Shown: positions 9,410 through 18,874 of the stretch, piece by piece
How the letters are laid out: every line of letters starts with the position of its first letter
Numbering within the stretch: position 1 is the stretch's first letter
Origin: Bacteroidales bacterium
GTDB taxonomy: Bacteria; Bacteroidota; Bacteroidia; Bacteroidales; UBA932
Length of the DNA stretch: 64,000 nucleotides
Reading direction: 5' to 3'
NCBI GenBank assembly: GCA_017399865.1
Contig: JAFQAT010000010.1
Coordinates: 1 to 64,000 of the forward strand
The notes under the pieces: generated by a model
Told to the model about the DNA's origin: nothing
Database searches by the model: none
What the model saw: only the letters and a program-made list of their open reading frames with translations
Made by a program: the position numbers and the translations under genes

Positions 9410-10927
9410 TCAGAATTTCGGAGCGTTATTATAAACTTCTTCCAATGTCAGATCATCGTTGTATGAGCCTACCAGGGCCTTGATGGCGGCCTCTGCTTCC
9501 GGAGAACAGTATTCGCCTGTTCCGTGGTCCAGGAAGGCATGTCTTTCGTTGCCGGCCCCCTTTGCGCCGTTGTCCCAGAGGACAGAAGGAACGCCGTAGG
9601 TCTTGGCAAGCTTCGCATAGTACTTGAAATAGTACTGCTGAAACGCCTGCTCGCGGGCGGTCGCACGGTTCACGCAGCCGAACTCGCCCATATAGACAGG
9701 GATACCCTTCGATATGAAATTCCTGTTCAGCTTTTCAAAGACTTTCTTGAGATCGGCCTCGTTGTCGCCGTTGACCTTCTTTGAAGCGTCTGCGGTGTGG
9801 CCCCACTCGGACTTGGTTGCCGGAAGGGTATAGTCATATGGATCATAGCAATGAACAGCCATCATGAGGCGGTCCTTTGCTGTGTCCTTAGGGAACACGA
9901 ATGTGCTGATGGCAAGATCCACGTTGGTGCAATATGCCGGGATGCCGAGGATTCTGTCAGCATTCCTGCCGCCCGAAGCACGAACCGCGTCAACGAAAGC
10001 CTGGTTCCATTCGTTAAGGCATCTGTACTGCTTGCCGCCGTCGTTGCGGTTCTCGCCCCAGCCCCAGCCGCCGTCATGGATCTCGTTGAAGGCCTCGAAG
10101 ATGAGGAAGTCGCCCTTGTCCTTGAACCTATCGGCGATCTGGCCCCACATGGCGCTTACCTGCGCGAGGATCTGCTTGTGGACGTCAGCATCTTTAGCCG
10201 CTGTCTTGATGTCAAGCCAGTTCTTGCTGTCCGCTCCGTCGTGATGGATGTTCACGATGGCATTCAGACCTGCCGCCTCGGCATATCCGACAACTTCGGC
10301 GATTCTGCCGAGCCACTTCTCGTCTATCTTATAGTCAGGAGCCGGTCCGATATGGCCAAGCCAGGTCACAGGGATTCTAACGGTCTTGAATCCCGCTGCC
10401 TTGATCTTGCTGAAGGCTTCCTGCGTGGCTTTCGGATTGCCCCATGCAGTCTCCCCTGCTACGCCGTTATTATAGGCATCGAAATGGTTTCCGAGGTTCC
10501 AGCCCATTCCGAGCCATTCGGAAGCATTCGATGCAAGCTCTCCAACATACTGATTGTTTCCGGAAGAGGAACTTGCGTCAGCCTCCTGCTTCACGTCCAC
10601 AGAAATCCTTTCTGTACCGGCAACTACAGAAATGCTTGTCTGACGCACATCTGCAGCATGATTCTTTTCCACAGAAACCGTAACAACAGTCTTCTGGTCC
10701 TTGTTCTTGATGCCCTTGGTGACCTTCATCCAGCTCTCGTCAGAAGAGACGCGGACGAGTTCCGATGAAGTCACAGTGAAAGTCTGTTCGCCACCTGCTG
10801 CAGCAAACTGCAATGATGTCTTGTCAACAGACAGCTTGACTGACTCAGACTGTCTGTTGTCGTCCTGACCGCATCCTACAGCCAGGAACAGTAACGTGAT
10901 TATGTATGCTATTCTTCTCATAGTCAT
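9410..10927 (-). CDS. BACON-GH5 endo-glycanase lipoprotein
   Basis: A 505-residue lipoprotein (FLAVGC, C19). Residues about 28-115 look like a BACON domain (repeating sandwich, SWMKV and VDVKQ motifs), followed by a Ser-rich linker and a GH5 barrel (about 130-500). Catalytic residues are E282 in FEAFNE and E415 in VYMGEFG; NIHHD is present. The architecture is like the BACON-GH5_4 endoxyloglucanases/glucanases of Bacteroides, where BACON holds the enzyme away from the membrane. The start lies directly before the stop of the upstream GH26 gene. It probably attacks glucomannan or a co-occurring beta-glucan at the cell surface. Confidence 0.88.
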   Translation of the reverse strand: MTMRRIAYIITLLFLAVGCGQDDNRQSESVKLSVDKTSLQFAAAGGEQTFTVTSSELVRVSSDESWMKVTKGIKNKDQKTVVTVSVEKNHAADVRQTSISVVAGTERISVDVKQEADASSSSGNNQYVGELASNASEWLGMGWNLGNHFDAYNNGVAGETAWGNPKATQEAFSKIKAAGFKTVRIPVTWLGHIGPAPDYKIDEKWLGRIAEVVGYAEAAGLNAIVNIHHDGADSKNWLDIKTAAKDADVHKQILAQVSAMWGQIADRFKDKGDFLIFEAFNEIHDGGWGWGENRNDGGKQYRCLNEWNQAFVDAVRASGGRNADRILGIPAYCTNVDLAISTFVFPKDTAKDRLMMAVHCYDPYDYTLPATKSEWGHTADASKKVNGDNEADLKKVFEKLNRNFISKGIPVYMGEFGCVNRATAREQAFQQYYFKYYAKLAKTYGVPSVLWDNGAKGAGNERHAFLDHGTGEYCSPEAEAAIKALVGSYNDDLTLEEVYNNAPKF

Positions 10928-12403
10928 TTATTTGAATGATGGCATGTCTTCGCGGTTAAGCACGTATGAACTGCCCATGACCTTCTTCCAATGGTCAAGG
11001 GTATTATGGGACCAGTCCGGCGTGTTGAGGGCGAGGTTTCCGTTCGGATCTGTGGTGCACCATACCATGAACCACGACCATCTGTTGCCTGCCTTCATGC
11101 ATTTGTCAGGGTCAGGAATGTTGCCGCATTCGCTGATGGCAACAAGTTTCTGACCGCCAGTCATATCCACAAGAGCCTGATACTGACGGTTTTTAGCTTC
11201 GGTATCATTTGCATAGATGTCGACTCCTAGGATATCCACATATTCATCTCCAGGATACCAGTCCATATACTGGTCTTCGGCACCCTTGGTCACATCCACA
11301 GTCCATACCCATATGAGGTTGTCAAGGCCGTAGACATTCACAAGCTGGTCATAAAGAAGTCTCCATAGCTGCTTGCAAGGTTCGGCGCCATGCCTTCCCC
11401 ACCAGAACCATGCTCCGTTCGATCCATAGAGGTCGTAGTTTCCTGCCGCCTCGTGGAGAGGGCGCCAGATTACAGGGATATTCCTGTCTTCCAGAAGCTG
11501 GAGATAGCCGGCGACTTCCTCTATGTCCTTCATGATGAAGTCGTTCTGCCATGTACCCGGCTTCAAGGCTTCCCTTATGTCAAAAGAGGTCTGGTCGCAA
11601 TAGAATGCATAATCGTCGAAATTGTAGTTCTTCAGACCGTTGTCCCATGCTTCCTTGCTGTCGGGAACATTCCAATGCCACATATAGCTTACAAGACCGT
11701 TGGCAGCCCATTGTTCCTTAGGTGCGGAGATGTCGTTATAGTTCTGGATCCAGCTCCAGCCCGATGGGGTCGGAGAGAAATGCAGGAACAGGAAGTCATA
11801 GCCGGCAAGGGCAGGATGCTTCCCTAGATTCTGATATATGAAATCGACGAAATCATTCTTGTGGGAATGGCTGGACTGAACTCCGGATAGGGTCTTCTTT
11901 CCGCTCTGCTCGAAGAGGAAATTATAGACATGCAGCGCCTCTTCCGATGAATTCGGATTTACCAGGGGCTTGAGATTGTCCGGATCCGCAGGCACATATG
12001 ATTCCACGCCCTTCATAGAGAAGGTAAGGCGGATCTGAGCCATCTTTTCCTGATTGGTGCGGTTGCCTTCAACAGTGCCGGCAGGGATGACAAGCGCATA
12101 TGTTTCGCCTGCCTGAAGTCCCGCAAGTTCAATCGTAAGTTCGGCCATATATGCGCTCACGCTTTCCACTGAAGCAGAACCGCTTATCGAAATCAGACCC
12201 TTCTTGTCGGAAGTGCACTTGACGTTCTGATCGAAAGTCATCTTCACCGTCAATGCATCACCGTACAATCCCTGGGTTCCGTCAGACGGATTGCACGAAA
12301 GAAGTCTGGGAGCCGGATTCATCTTCACCGGTCCCTGATCCTTATCCTGACATCCCGCCAAAAGAAGGACGAAAGCAAGAAATCCTAAAAAATATCGTTT
12401 CAT
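10928..12403 (-). CDS. GH26 endo-beta-mannanase lipoprotein with Ig-like domain
   Basis: I place the start at the ATG 12403 (491 residues), giving a standard signal peptide with lipobox LLLAGC (C18). A TTG 12 bases upstream is possible but lies in a hairpin. Residues about 30-130 form an Ig-like domain (bacterial Ig/SbsA type). GH26 spans about 145-490: acid/base E318 in RPLHEA, nucleophile E425 in AISECG, plus WFWWG and MWHWN. It has no close sequence match to the two other GH26 modules in the window, so probably a different cleavage pattern, for example endo versus mannobiose-releasing. The upstream gap contains a strong hairpin. Confidence 0.9.
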   Translation of the reverse strand: MKRYFLGFLAFVLLLAGCQDKDQGPVKMNPAPRLLSCNPSDGTQGLYGDALTVKMTFDQNVKCTSDKKGLISISGSASVESVSAYMAELTIELAGLQAGETYALVIPAGTVEGNRTNQEKMAQIRLTFSMKGVESYVPADPDNLKPLVNPNSSEEALHVYNFLFEQSGKKTLSGVQSSHSHKNDFVDFIYQNLGKHPALAGYDFLFLHFSPTPSGWSWIQNYNDISAPKEQWAANGLVSYMWHWNVPDSKEAWDNGLKNYNFDDYAFYCDQTSFDIREALKPGTWQNDFIMKDIEEVAGYLQLLEDRNIPVIWRPLHEAAGNYDLYGSNGAWFWWGRHGAEPCKQLWRLLYDQLVNVYGLDNLIWVWTVDVTKGAEDQYMDWYPGDEYVDILGVDIYANDTEAKNRQYQALVDMTGGQKLVAISECGNIPDPDKCMKAGNRWSWFMVWCTTDPNGNLALNTPDWSHNTLDHWKKVMGSSYVLNREDMPSFK

Positions 12404-12410
12404 ATCGGCT

Positions 12411-12438
12411 CCCAAGGAGGCGGTCAGGCCTCCTTGGG
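12411..12438 (-). promoter_or_regulatory. Hairpin directly upstream of GH26 start
   Basis: CCCAAGGAGGC (12411-12421) pairs perfectly with GCCTCCTTGGG (12428-12438) around a 6-base loop, ending eight bases before the GH26 ATG on the minus strand. The stem buries an AAGGAGG sequence. There is no T-run on the transcript side, so a simple terminator is unlikely. mRNA processing, stability or translation control are possible. Confidence 0.6.
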
Positions 12439-12451
12439 AAAATGTATCGGA

Positions 12452-14368
12452 TTACAGAAGTGTCACCTTTGTACACTTGATGTTATCACCATTGAGAAGG
12501 AATGCACCGCCCCACCACTGCTGTGTGAGAGCTGCATCAAGAATCTCCTGAGTAAGTTCGAGGCCATACCTGCCACCGTTACCGGCAAGGTCATATGGTG
12601 TGAACTCACCGCCATTGTCATTGCCATCCGAACAGATAGCTGCATATGTAGGTCCCCAGTGACCTTCTACGATCTTGACCTGCCAAGCGTCCTCGAGAGG
12701 TTCGAAGTAGAAGTATAATGTCTGACCAGCTGCTGCACCTGCCTCAGCAAGCTCAAGACCTGCATCTGAAAGAATTGTAGGCTGATCTTTCCAGTCGTCA
12801 GCGATTGCCTCGCCTTCCCAGAGGACAACCTCGACAGGAGTTCCGCCACCTGGAACGAGAACTTCCTCTTCCCAGTACATCTCGAGAATCTGGAAGGCGT
12901 CACCTGCAAAGAGGAGATGCTTTTCGTCAAGAACAGCTACAAGATCAGGATTAGCGGAAAGATCGACCTCGATAGTGAAGGTTCCGTCTCCGTTGTCTAC
13001 AAGACCCTCATAGTTAGGAGTGATGTCGTTGGCATCGTTGTTGCCTACTGACCACCATCCGTCAAGGATACGGATCTGGAACCAGTCTGCTGTTGTTGCA
13101 AAATCAACCTTGAATGCTGTGGTCTTCATCTTCTCCCAAATATCAGGAGCGATGGTTGCAACACACTCGTTATTGCCATCCCTGCCATCCATAGCGAAAC
13201 GATATGGACTGCCTGACCAGGAAGCAGCTGCAACAGAACCGTCATTCTTCCAGATAGAAGTCCTTACGATCTCTACAGAACCGCCAGGCACCCATACTTC
13301 CTCAGTCACAACGAGCTTGAGAGGAGTATAGCCGCTACCTGTGAAGAGGAGGTGCTGATCGTCGATGAGATCATAGATACCGCTCTTGAGAGGTTCCTCA
13401 GAAATAGTGTATGCAAGAGAGAATGTACCGTCGCCATTGTCAATGATGCGCTCGTCACCACCATGGATGTCATGGGCACCGTCACCGTCGAATGACCACC
13501 ATCCTGTAGTCGCACGGATCTGATATGCATCAGCTGCAGGAGCGAACTTGAGGATGAATGTACCGTTCTTGATGATGTCCCAAGTCTCGGCTGGGAATGT
13601 AGCGATACACTCGTTGTTGCCATCCTTGCCTTCGAGACCGAAGCGATACTGGCCGCTCCAGGATACAGAACCTACACCCTCAGGATCAGCATTCTCCCAG
13701 AGGACAGTCTCGACTGTCTCCCAGTATCCGCCGTCTGAAGCTGGCTTGTATGAAAGTTCAGGCATATTGAAGACCTTGCCGTCAACAGCATGAAGCTTGC
13801 CTACATATGTACCTTCATAGACCTTTCTAGGGAGAGTGAAGATGATGGTGCTGGTACCTTTGCGGTTGAACACCTTGTCCTCAACGAAAAGAGGATTACC
13901 TTCCTCGTCCATCACTTCTACCTTCTTGATGAACTCAAGGTCAGTACCATAGACAGTGATCTGGCTTCCGCCCTCGACTTCGTCACCGGCATTTACCGAA
14001 TAGCCGGAAACAACGGTATTTCCAAGAGTGAGCGGCAGCGGAGACTCTGCCTCACCTTCCGCTGTACGTACAACGATATGTCCGCCTTCGGCAGGAATGC
14101 CCGAAGGTGCATCGACCCTGATCATGTCATTGCTGACAATCTGGAAATCAGTAACCTTTATGTCACCAGGGAACACGATCTCTGTAGCATCAGAGAAGCC
14201 GCTACCATTGATGGTCATTGGCTGTCCTGCAACCACCTTGGTCGGGAAGAACACCTTGATGTGCAGTCCGACATCGGCAGTTTCTAACTTTTCTTCAACA
14301 CAGCCGGTCAAAGCGACAGTGAGGAGTGCTGCCAGAAAAGCACTGAAAAATTTAAATATATTCTTCAT
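12452..14368 (-). CDS. Surface glycan-binding lipoprotein, IPT plus three repeated modules
   Basis: From the ATG at 14368 it has 638 residues with lipobox VALTGC (C23). Two IPT/TIG-like Ig folds cover about 35-208. Three related modules of about 120-145 residues follow: about 217-362, 365-505 and 510-638. Modules 1 and 2 share the pattern VLWEN/SIWKN..SWSG..YRF..DGNNEC..A..W..FQIR..GWWS; module 3 is more diverged. The position after SusC/SusD and the lipid anchor fit a SusE/SusF-type surface glycan-binding protein that holds mannan near the transporter. No catalytic motif is visible. An upstream in-frame start at 14395 would overlap the SusD stop and is less likely. Confidence 0.85.
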   Translation of the reverse strand: MKNIFKFFSAFLAALLTVALTGCVEEKLETADVGLHIKVFFPTKVVAGQPMTINGSGFSDATEIVFPGDIKVTDFQIVSNDMIRVDAPSGIPAEGGHIVVRTAEGEAESPLPLTLGNTVVSGYSVNAGDEVEGGSQITVYGTDLEFIKKVEVMDEEGNPLFVEDKVFNRKGTSTIIFTLPRKVYEGTYVGKLHAVDGKVFNMPELSYKPASDGGYWETVETVLWENADPEGVGSVSWSGQYRFGLEGKDGNNECIATFPAETWDIIKNGTFILKFAPAADAYQIRATTGWWSFDGDGAHDIHGGDERIIDNGDGTFSLAYTISEEPLKSGIYDLIDDQHLLFTGSGYTPLKLVVTEEVWVPGGSVEIVRTSIWKNDGSVAAASWSGSPYRFAMDGRDGNNECVATIAPDIWEKMKTTAFKVDFATTADWFQIRILDGWWSVGNNDANDITPNYEGLVDNGDGTFTIEVDLSANPDLVAVLDEKHLLFAGDAFQILEMYWEEEVLVPGGGTPVEVVLWEGEAIADDWKDQPTILSDAGLELAEAGAAAGQTLYFYFEPLEDAWQVKIVEGHWGPTYAAICSDGNDNGGEFTPYDLAGNGGRYGLELTQEILDAALTQQWWGGAFLLNGDNIKCTKVTLL

Positions 14369-14385
14369 AATTGTACTCCTTATAA

Positions 14386-16065
14386 TTACTCCCATCCAGG
14401 ATTCTGTCCAAGATTAGGATTCTTCTTTACTTCACTCTGAGGGATCGGATACAGGTAGTACTTGTCATCCCACTCACGAGTCACAGCAGTTCTTGTAAGC
14501 TGCTTGTCAGCGCTGATGTTCGCAACCTGGATAGTCTTGAAATACTGTGCACCCTTCTTCCAGCGACGTACATCCCAGAATCGGTGGTTCTCGAATGCAA
14601 GCTCTACAAGACGCTCGCGTTCATAACGCTCAACCCATGCTGCACCGTCTTCAGTGAATTCAGGCATCATGATGTCTGCACGGTTACGGAGCACGTTGAT
14701 CGCTTCGTTTGCCGAAAGACCATAAGTCTTGTCATTTGCGCTTCCTGTAGCGTAATATACAGCCTCCGCATAGTTGAGATATACCTCTGCGAGACGGTAT
14801 ACGATCCATGTATGACGGCGTGCAACCTGATTGTCGGCTGTAGTCACACAAGATCCGTCCACATACTTCTTCAGGTAATATCCTGTAGGGGTGGCACCAT
14901 ATTTTGGAGATGCGTTGAATCCGCCGACATAAGTCTCGATCACCTTCTTCTGCGAACCGTTTGAAGGCCACTCGTCGCCGTTCTTCACTACTGTGAGTGC
15001 AAAACGTGGGTCGAGACCTTCGTAAGGATCACTGGCGGTAAGGTCAATGCTGCCTGAGTAACGTTCGCCGAAAGTGACACCATCTGCCTGGAACTCGTAC
15101 TGGTCTACAAGGCTCTGGGTAGGACAGTTTCCTGAAGAACCGTTCTCGACTCCTACAGGATAATGTGCCATCTCGAATGCGTTGCTTGCATTACGTCCTA
15201 TACCCCAGATGAGTTCCTGGTTGAAGAATGCGTTTTCTCCCCAGAGGTCAGCATACTTGCTGAGCTTCAGACCCCATGCTTCTGCATTGTCAAGGATGAA
15301 CTTGCAAGCCTCGGCAGCTGCTTCCCATTTGGTCTTGTCGTTGTTCTCATTGAACAGAGGAGAAGCCGCATAGAGGAGAGTACGTGCCTTGAGAGCATAT
15401 GCTGCCACACGTGTTGCACGTCCTATTTCCGCACTCACTTCTGTCGCATAAGAAACAGGAAGATGAGGAGCGATCTCATCGATTTCGTCCACGATGAACT
15501 TCACGACATCGGCAGCCGGTGTACGTTCAACACTGTTAGCCTGCGCGTTTGTAAGCGTGGTCGTTACAAGAGGAACGTCTCCATATGCCTTGAAAAGTTC
15601 AAAATAGAAGTATGCCCTGAGGAAACGCAGCTCATAAGGGAAGAGTTCCAGCTGTGCCACCCAATTGGCATAACTGTCATTATGCTCCCATTCAGAGATG
15701 TCCGCCTTATGTATCTTTTCCAGATACATGCACACTTCAGCAATCGCTGTGTAAGATTTGTCCCAGATGGTGGAATTAGGATTTGCCGGGTTCCATCCGC
15801 CGTTGACATAATTATTTATAGCTCCGGTCTCGAGCGCATACATTGCCTCGTCGGTAGCACCGGCAAGGAAATATGAGCTGTTTGACTCGAATTCCTGGGT
15901 ATATACCTGTGCGTAGACATCGAACACCATGTTCTTAATACCTTCTCCAAAGTATTCGTATGTCCAGTCCTCGTCACGTGTGTTTTCCTCAGTATAGTTG
16001 AGGTCCGCACACGCTGCCGGAATCAGACAGGCAAGAATAAACAAACAGATTTTATCAAGTTTCAT
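14386..16065 (-). CDS. SusD-like nutrient-binding lipoprotein (second pair)
   Basis: A 559-residue lipoprotein (LIPAAC lipobox, C19). It shows the SusD features: an N-terminal TPR-like helical region, ALKARTLLYAASPLFN, the C-terminal RRWKKG and the ending with NPNLGQNPGW. SusD proteins cap the SusC pore and bind oligosaccharide. It lies 13 bases after its SusC partner and 17 bases before the glycan-binding lipoprotein, so it is co-transcribed. This pair is the second of two SusCD pairs in the same operon. Confidence 0.93.
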   Translation of the reverse strand: MKLDKICLFILACLIPAACADLNYTEENTRDEDWTYEYFGEGIKNMVFDVYAQVYTQEFESNSSYFLAGATDEAMYALETGAINNYVNGGWNPANPNSTIWDKSYTAIAEVCMYLEKIHKADISEWEHNDSYANWVAQLELFPYELRFLRAYFYFELFKAYGDVPLVTTTLTNAQANSVERTPAADVVKFIVDEIDEIAPHLPVSYATEVSAEIGRATRVAAYALKARTLLYAASPLFNENNDKTKWEAAAEACKFILDNAEAWGLKLSKYADLWGENAFFNQELIWGIGRNASNAFEMAHYPVGVENGSSGNCPTQSLVDQYEFQADGVTFGERYSGSIDLTASDPYEGLDPRFALTVVKNGDEWPSNGSQKKVIETYVGGFNASPKYGATPTGYYLKKYVDGSCVTTADNQVARRHTWIVYRLAEVYLNYAEAVYYATGSANDKTYGLSANEAINVLRNRADIMMPEFTEDGAAWVERYERERLVELAFENHRFWDVRRWKKGAQYFKTIQVANISADKQLTRTAVTREWDDKYYLYPIPQSEVKKNPNLGQNPGWE

Positions 16066-16078
16066 AATTCAGTCTTTA

Positions 16079-18856
16079 TTAGAATACTACAGAAAGTCCA
16101 AAGGTAACAGCCTTCATCACAGGATAGCCTGTATTGAGGTTTTCAGCATCCATAGCAGGGATATTGTCAAATGACAGAAGATTCTGTCCCTTTGCAAACA
16201 CCTTCACATCTGAAAGCTTTATATTATTGAGGAGTGATGCAGGAAGTCTGTAATAAAGTTCGCAGTCACGCATCTTGAGCCAAGACACGTTTCGATACCA
16301 AATTGTCGACTCCTGTGCATTGTTGGCAACATTTGTTGTAGAAAGACGAGGATAAAGTGCGTTTGCACCAGCTACGTCGAAACAGTTGTCATAATACTCC
16401 TGGGACATGTTCCTGTTGTCAGAAAGGGCACCCCATACACCGTCAACATAACGGATGTTCTTGATCTGGTTGCCTGCTCCCTGGAAGGTTGCATTGATTC
16501 CGAATCCCTTGTACTCAAGTCCGAGAGAGAATGAATAGTTCAGAGAAGGGAATGCTGTGCCATAGTCAAGAGCAACAGCATCGTTCTGATTGACAACACC
16601 ATCCTCATTGACATCCTTGTACTTGATGTCTCCGACCTTCACCTGTCCGAACTGCTGGAGAGGACTGTTGTCGATATCCTCCTGACTCTCAAAGAATCCG
16701 AGAGCGACAAGGCCACGGGCAGCATCTGCTGATGTACCGATTACCGAGAGGTTCGGATATGCAGGATTCTCGATCCACTCAAGAATTTCGCTCTTTGCAT
16801 AAGTTGCGAAACCGCTTGCGTTGAGATTGAGTCCGTTGTCAAAAGTCTTGGCGAAACGAAGACCGAGTTCAGCACCATAGCTTGCCACAACTCCCTTGTC
16901 ATCGTATGAAGACTGAAGTCCCACAACTGAAGAATTCAATGAGCTTGCGCTTACAAGGATGTTGCGTCTCTGCTGATAGAACACATCTGCAACGATATCG
17001 ATGCAGTTTGCAATCCTTATGTCAGTTCCGAGGTTGGCTTTGTAAGCTGCCTCCTGTCTGAAGTCAGATGTAGGGAACTGGGTCATGAATGCTCCCCATG
17101 ACTGAGCGAAGTTGTTTCCATAATAGAAGTCTCCGTGTGAGTTGTTCCAGTTCTCGAGCCACAGACCTGCCTGAGGAACATAATCGGTATGCTGGATACC
17201 GGCAGAAGCGCGAAGCTTACCGTAGAGTCCCTTGCCAGGATTGTTCGCATAGATCCAGCCGAGTCCCAATGTAGGAGAGAACGCCCATTTTGCAGGATAT
17301 GAACGGTTCGATCCGTTTGCTGCAAGGACGAGATCAGCCATGAATCTGTCAGCATGGTCGTAGTGCGCAGCAAGACTCACGTTCTGGCGATGCCATGTGT
17401 TGCTGCGACCGTCACGATACTCGCTCTTCATGTTGTATCCGAGGTTTGCGGCAAAATTGTCACCGTTCTTGAACTGTGTGGCATACTTGAAACCTGCATT
17501 GGCAGATCCTATACGCCACTGGCTGTCCACCCAGTAATTGAACACAAGCTTATCTTCGATGGTACCCATCACAGCCTCGTTCATCACGCCGTCAGAGTAG
17601 TAGTTCCAACCATACTGATAGCCCTTTGAACGTCTCTCGATAGTATTGGATGAGTTGTCATATGAACCACCGACATAGAACTGAAGTCCTTCGATGAACA
17701 TATCGAGATCCTGCTCCAGAGTGATGTCAGCCCAGATCTGGCGCTGATGTGTCTTCTGGAAACCTGTGCCTGTTGCCTTTGCAAGGAGGTTGAAGTCTCC
17801 GTAAGTCTGGCTTCCACCCCATACATCGCCCTGTGTCTTGATAGGGAATGCAAGTGCAGGAACCTTGTAGAGATGCCACCAGGCATCATTGGAGTTCATG
17901 TTAGGAACGCCGTTTGTCTCCATGAAGAGAGCAAGGATGTTTGTCTTGACTCTTGTAGATTCTGTAACCTGGAAGTCTACATTGGTACGGATATTCGCTT
18001 TCGAATACTTGAGCTGGGAGTTCCAGTCACCCTGATCAGGGTTGGCATAAAGTCCGCGTGCATCAGTATAATCAAGCTGAGAATAGTACTGAACCTTGTC
18101 AGATCCGCCATACATCGAAATGAACGCGTTGGTCTCGTTGGCAGTATTTCTGAAGACTTCGTCCTTCCAGTTCACATTCGGATAAACGAAAGGATCGCTG
18201 CCATCGAGGAACTTCTGAAGTTCAGCCTCGCTGTACATAGGAGTGTTTCCATCATTCACTCTTGCAGTGTTAAGAGCATTGGCATAATCATATGCACTTA
18301 CCATAGGAGCAAAATCCGGATCGAACTGGAGCTTGTGTGAAGCGCCAACCTTGAAATTGAAGCCGCTGCCTGCCTGTCCGCGCTTTGTCTTCACGAGAAG
18401 GACTCCATTTACAGCCTCATGACCATAAAGTGCAACAGCTGCCGCATCCTTGAGAACAGTAACGCTCTCGACCTCTTCAACAGAAAGTCTGTCAATCGGA
18501 CGCTCTACTCCATCCACGAGTATCAGGATATCTGTTTCACCTGTTGTCTGGACTCCACGGATGTTGAAGGAAGCGCCTCTTCCCTCTTCACCTTTGAAGC
18601 CGGTATTCTGAACTGCTGTAAGACCCAGCAGCTTGCCATACAACGCATCAGAAAGACTGATTGCGGAAGTACGGCCAAGTTCTTCTGCAGTGATGGTATA
18701 AGTCGCCGCAGTAGTCAGGAATTCCGTGCTCTCTACGCCATAGCCCAGATCTACAGTCTGCGACTTCTTGTCGCCGAGCTCAGACTGAGCATTAGCTGCC
18801 ATAGGAGCGATGCAGAACCCTAACAGACTATATATAAATATATTACGTAATTTCAT
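16079..18856 (-). CDS. SusC-like TonB-dependent transporter lacking the N-terminal carboxypeptidase-like domain
   Basis: A 925-residue outer-membrane transporter with a signal peptide (AANAQ). After the signal the sequence reaches the plug within about 50 residues: LSDALYGKLLGL, the INIRG-like FNIRGVQ and ILVDGVERP, VLKDAAAVALYG. The barrel ends in the aromatic VVF. The CarbopepD_reg domain found in the neighbouring 1053-residue SusC is missing, and the protein is correspondingly shorter. It sits between the two SusD genes with spacings of 18 and 13 bases. Probably imports a second class of mannan oligosaccharide; the missing domain may alter its TonB or partner interactions. Confidence 0.92.
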   Translation of the reverse strand: MKLRNIFIYSLLGFCIAPMAANAQSELGDKKSQTVDLGYGVESTEFLTTAATYTITAEELGRTSAISLSDALYGKLLGLTAVQNTGFKGEEGRGASFNIRGVQTTGETDILILVDGVERPIDRLSVEEVESVTVLKDAAAVALYGHEAVNGVLLVKTKRGQAGSGFNFKVGASHKLQFDPDFAPMVSAYDYANALNTARVNDGNTPMYSEAELQKFLDGSDPFVYPNVNWKDEVFRNTANETNAFISMYGGSDKVQYYSQLDYTDARGLYANPDQGDWNSQLKYSKANIRTNVDFQVTESTRVKTNILALFMETNGVPNMNSNDAWWHLYKVPALAFPIKTQGDVWGGSQTYGDFNLLAKATGTGFQKTHQRQIWADITLEQDLDMFIEGLQFYVGGSYDNSSNTIERRSKGYQYGWNYYSDGVMNEAVMGTIEDKLVFNYWVDSQWRIGSANAGFKYATQFKNGDNFAANLGYNMKSEYRDGRSNTWHRQNVSLAAHYDHADRFMADLVLAANGSNRSYPAKWAFSPTLGLGWIYANNPGKGLYGKLRASAGIQHTDYVPQAGLWLENWNNSHGDFYYGNNFAQSWGAFMTQFPTSDFRQEAAYKANLGTDIRIANCIDIVADVFYQQRRNILVSASSLNSSVVGLQSSYDDKGVVASYGAELGLRFAKTFDNGLNLNASGFATYAKSEILEWIENPAYPNLSVIGTSADAARGLVALGFFESQEDIDNSPLQQFGQVKVGDIKYKDVNEDGVVNQNDAVALDYGTAFPSLNYSFSLGLEYKGFGINATFQGAGNQIKNIRYVDGVWGALSDNRNMSQEYYDNCFDVAGANALYPRLSTTNVANNAQESTIWYRNVSWLKMRDCELYYRLPASLLNNIKLSDVKVFAKGQNLLSFDNIPAMDAENLNTGYPVMKAVTFGLSVVF

Positions 18857-18874
18857 AATAATAAGTTCTAATTG

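Noticed and set aside
9797-10768. Open 323-codon frame on the plus strand across the BACON-GH5 gene
   Set aside because: Antisense to a gene with intact catalytic motifs; the frame is open because of biased third codon positions and shows no recognisable domain.
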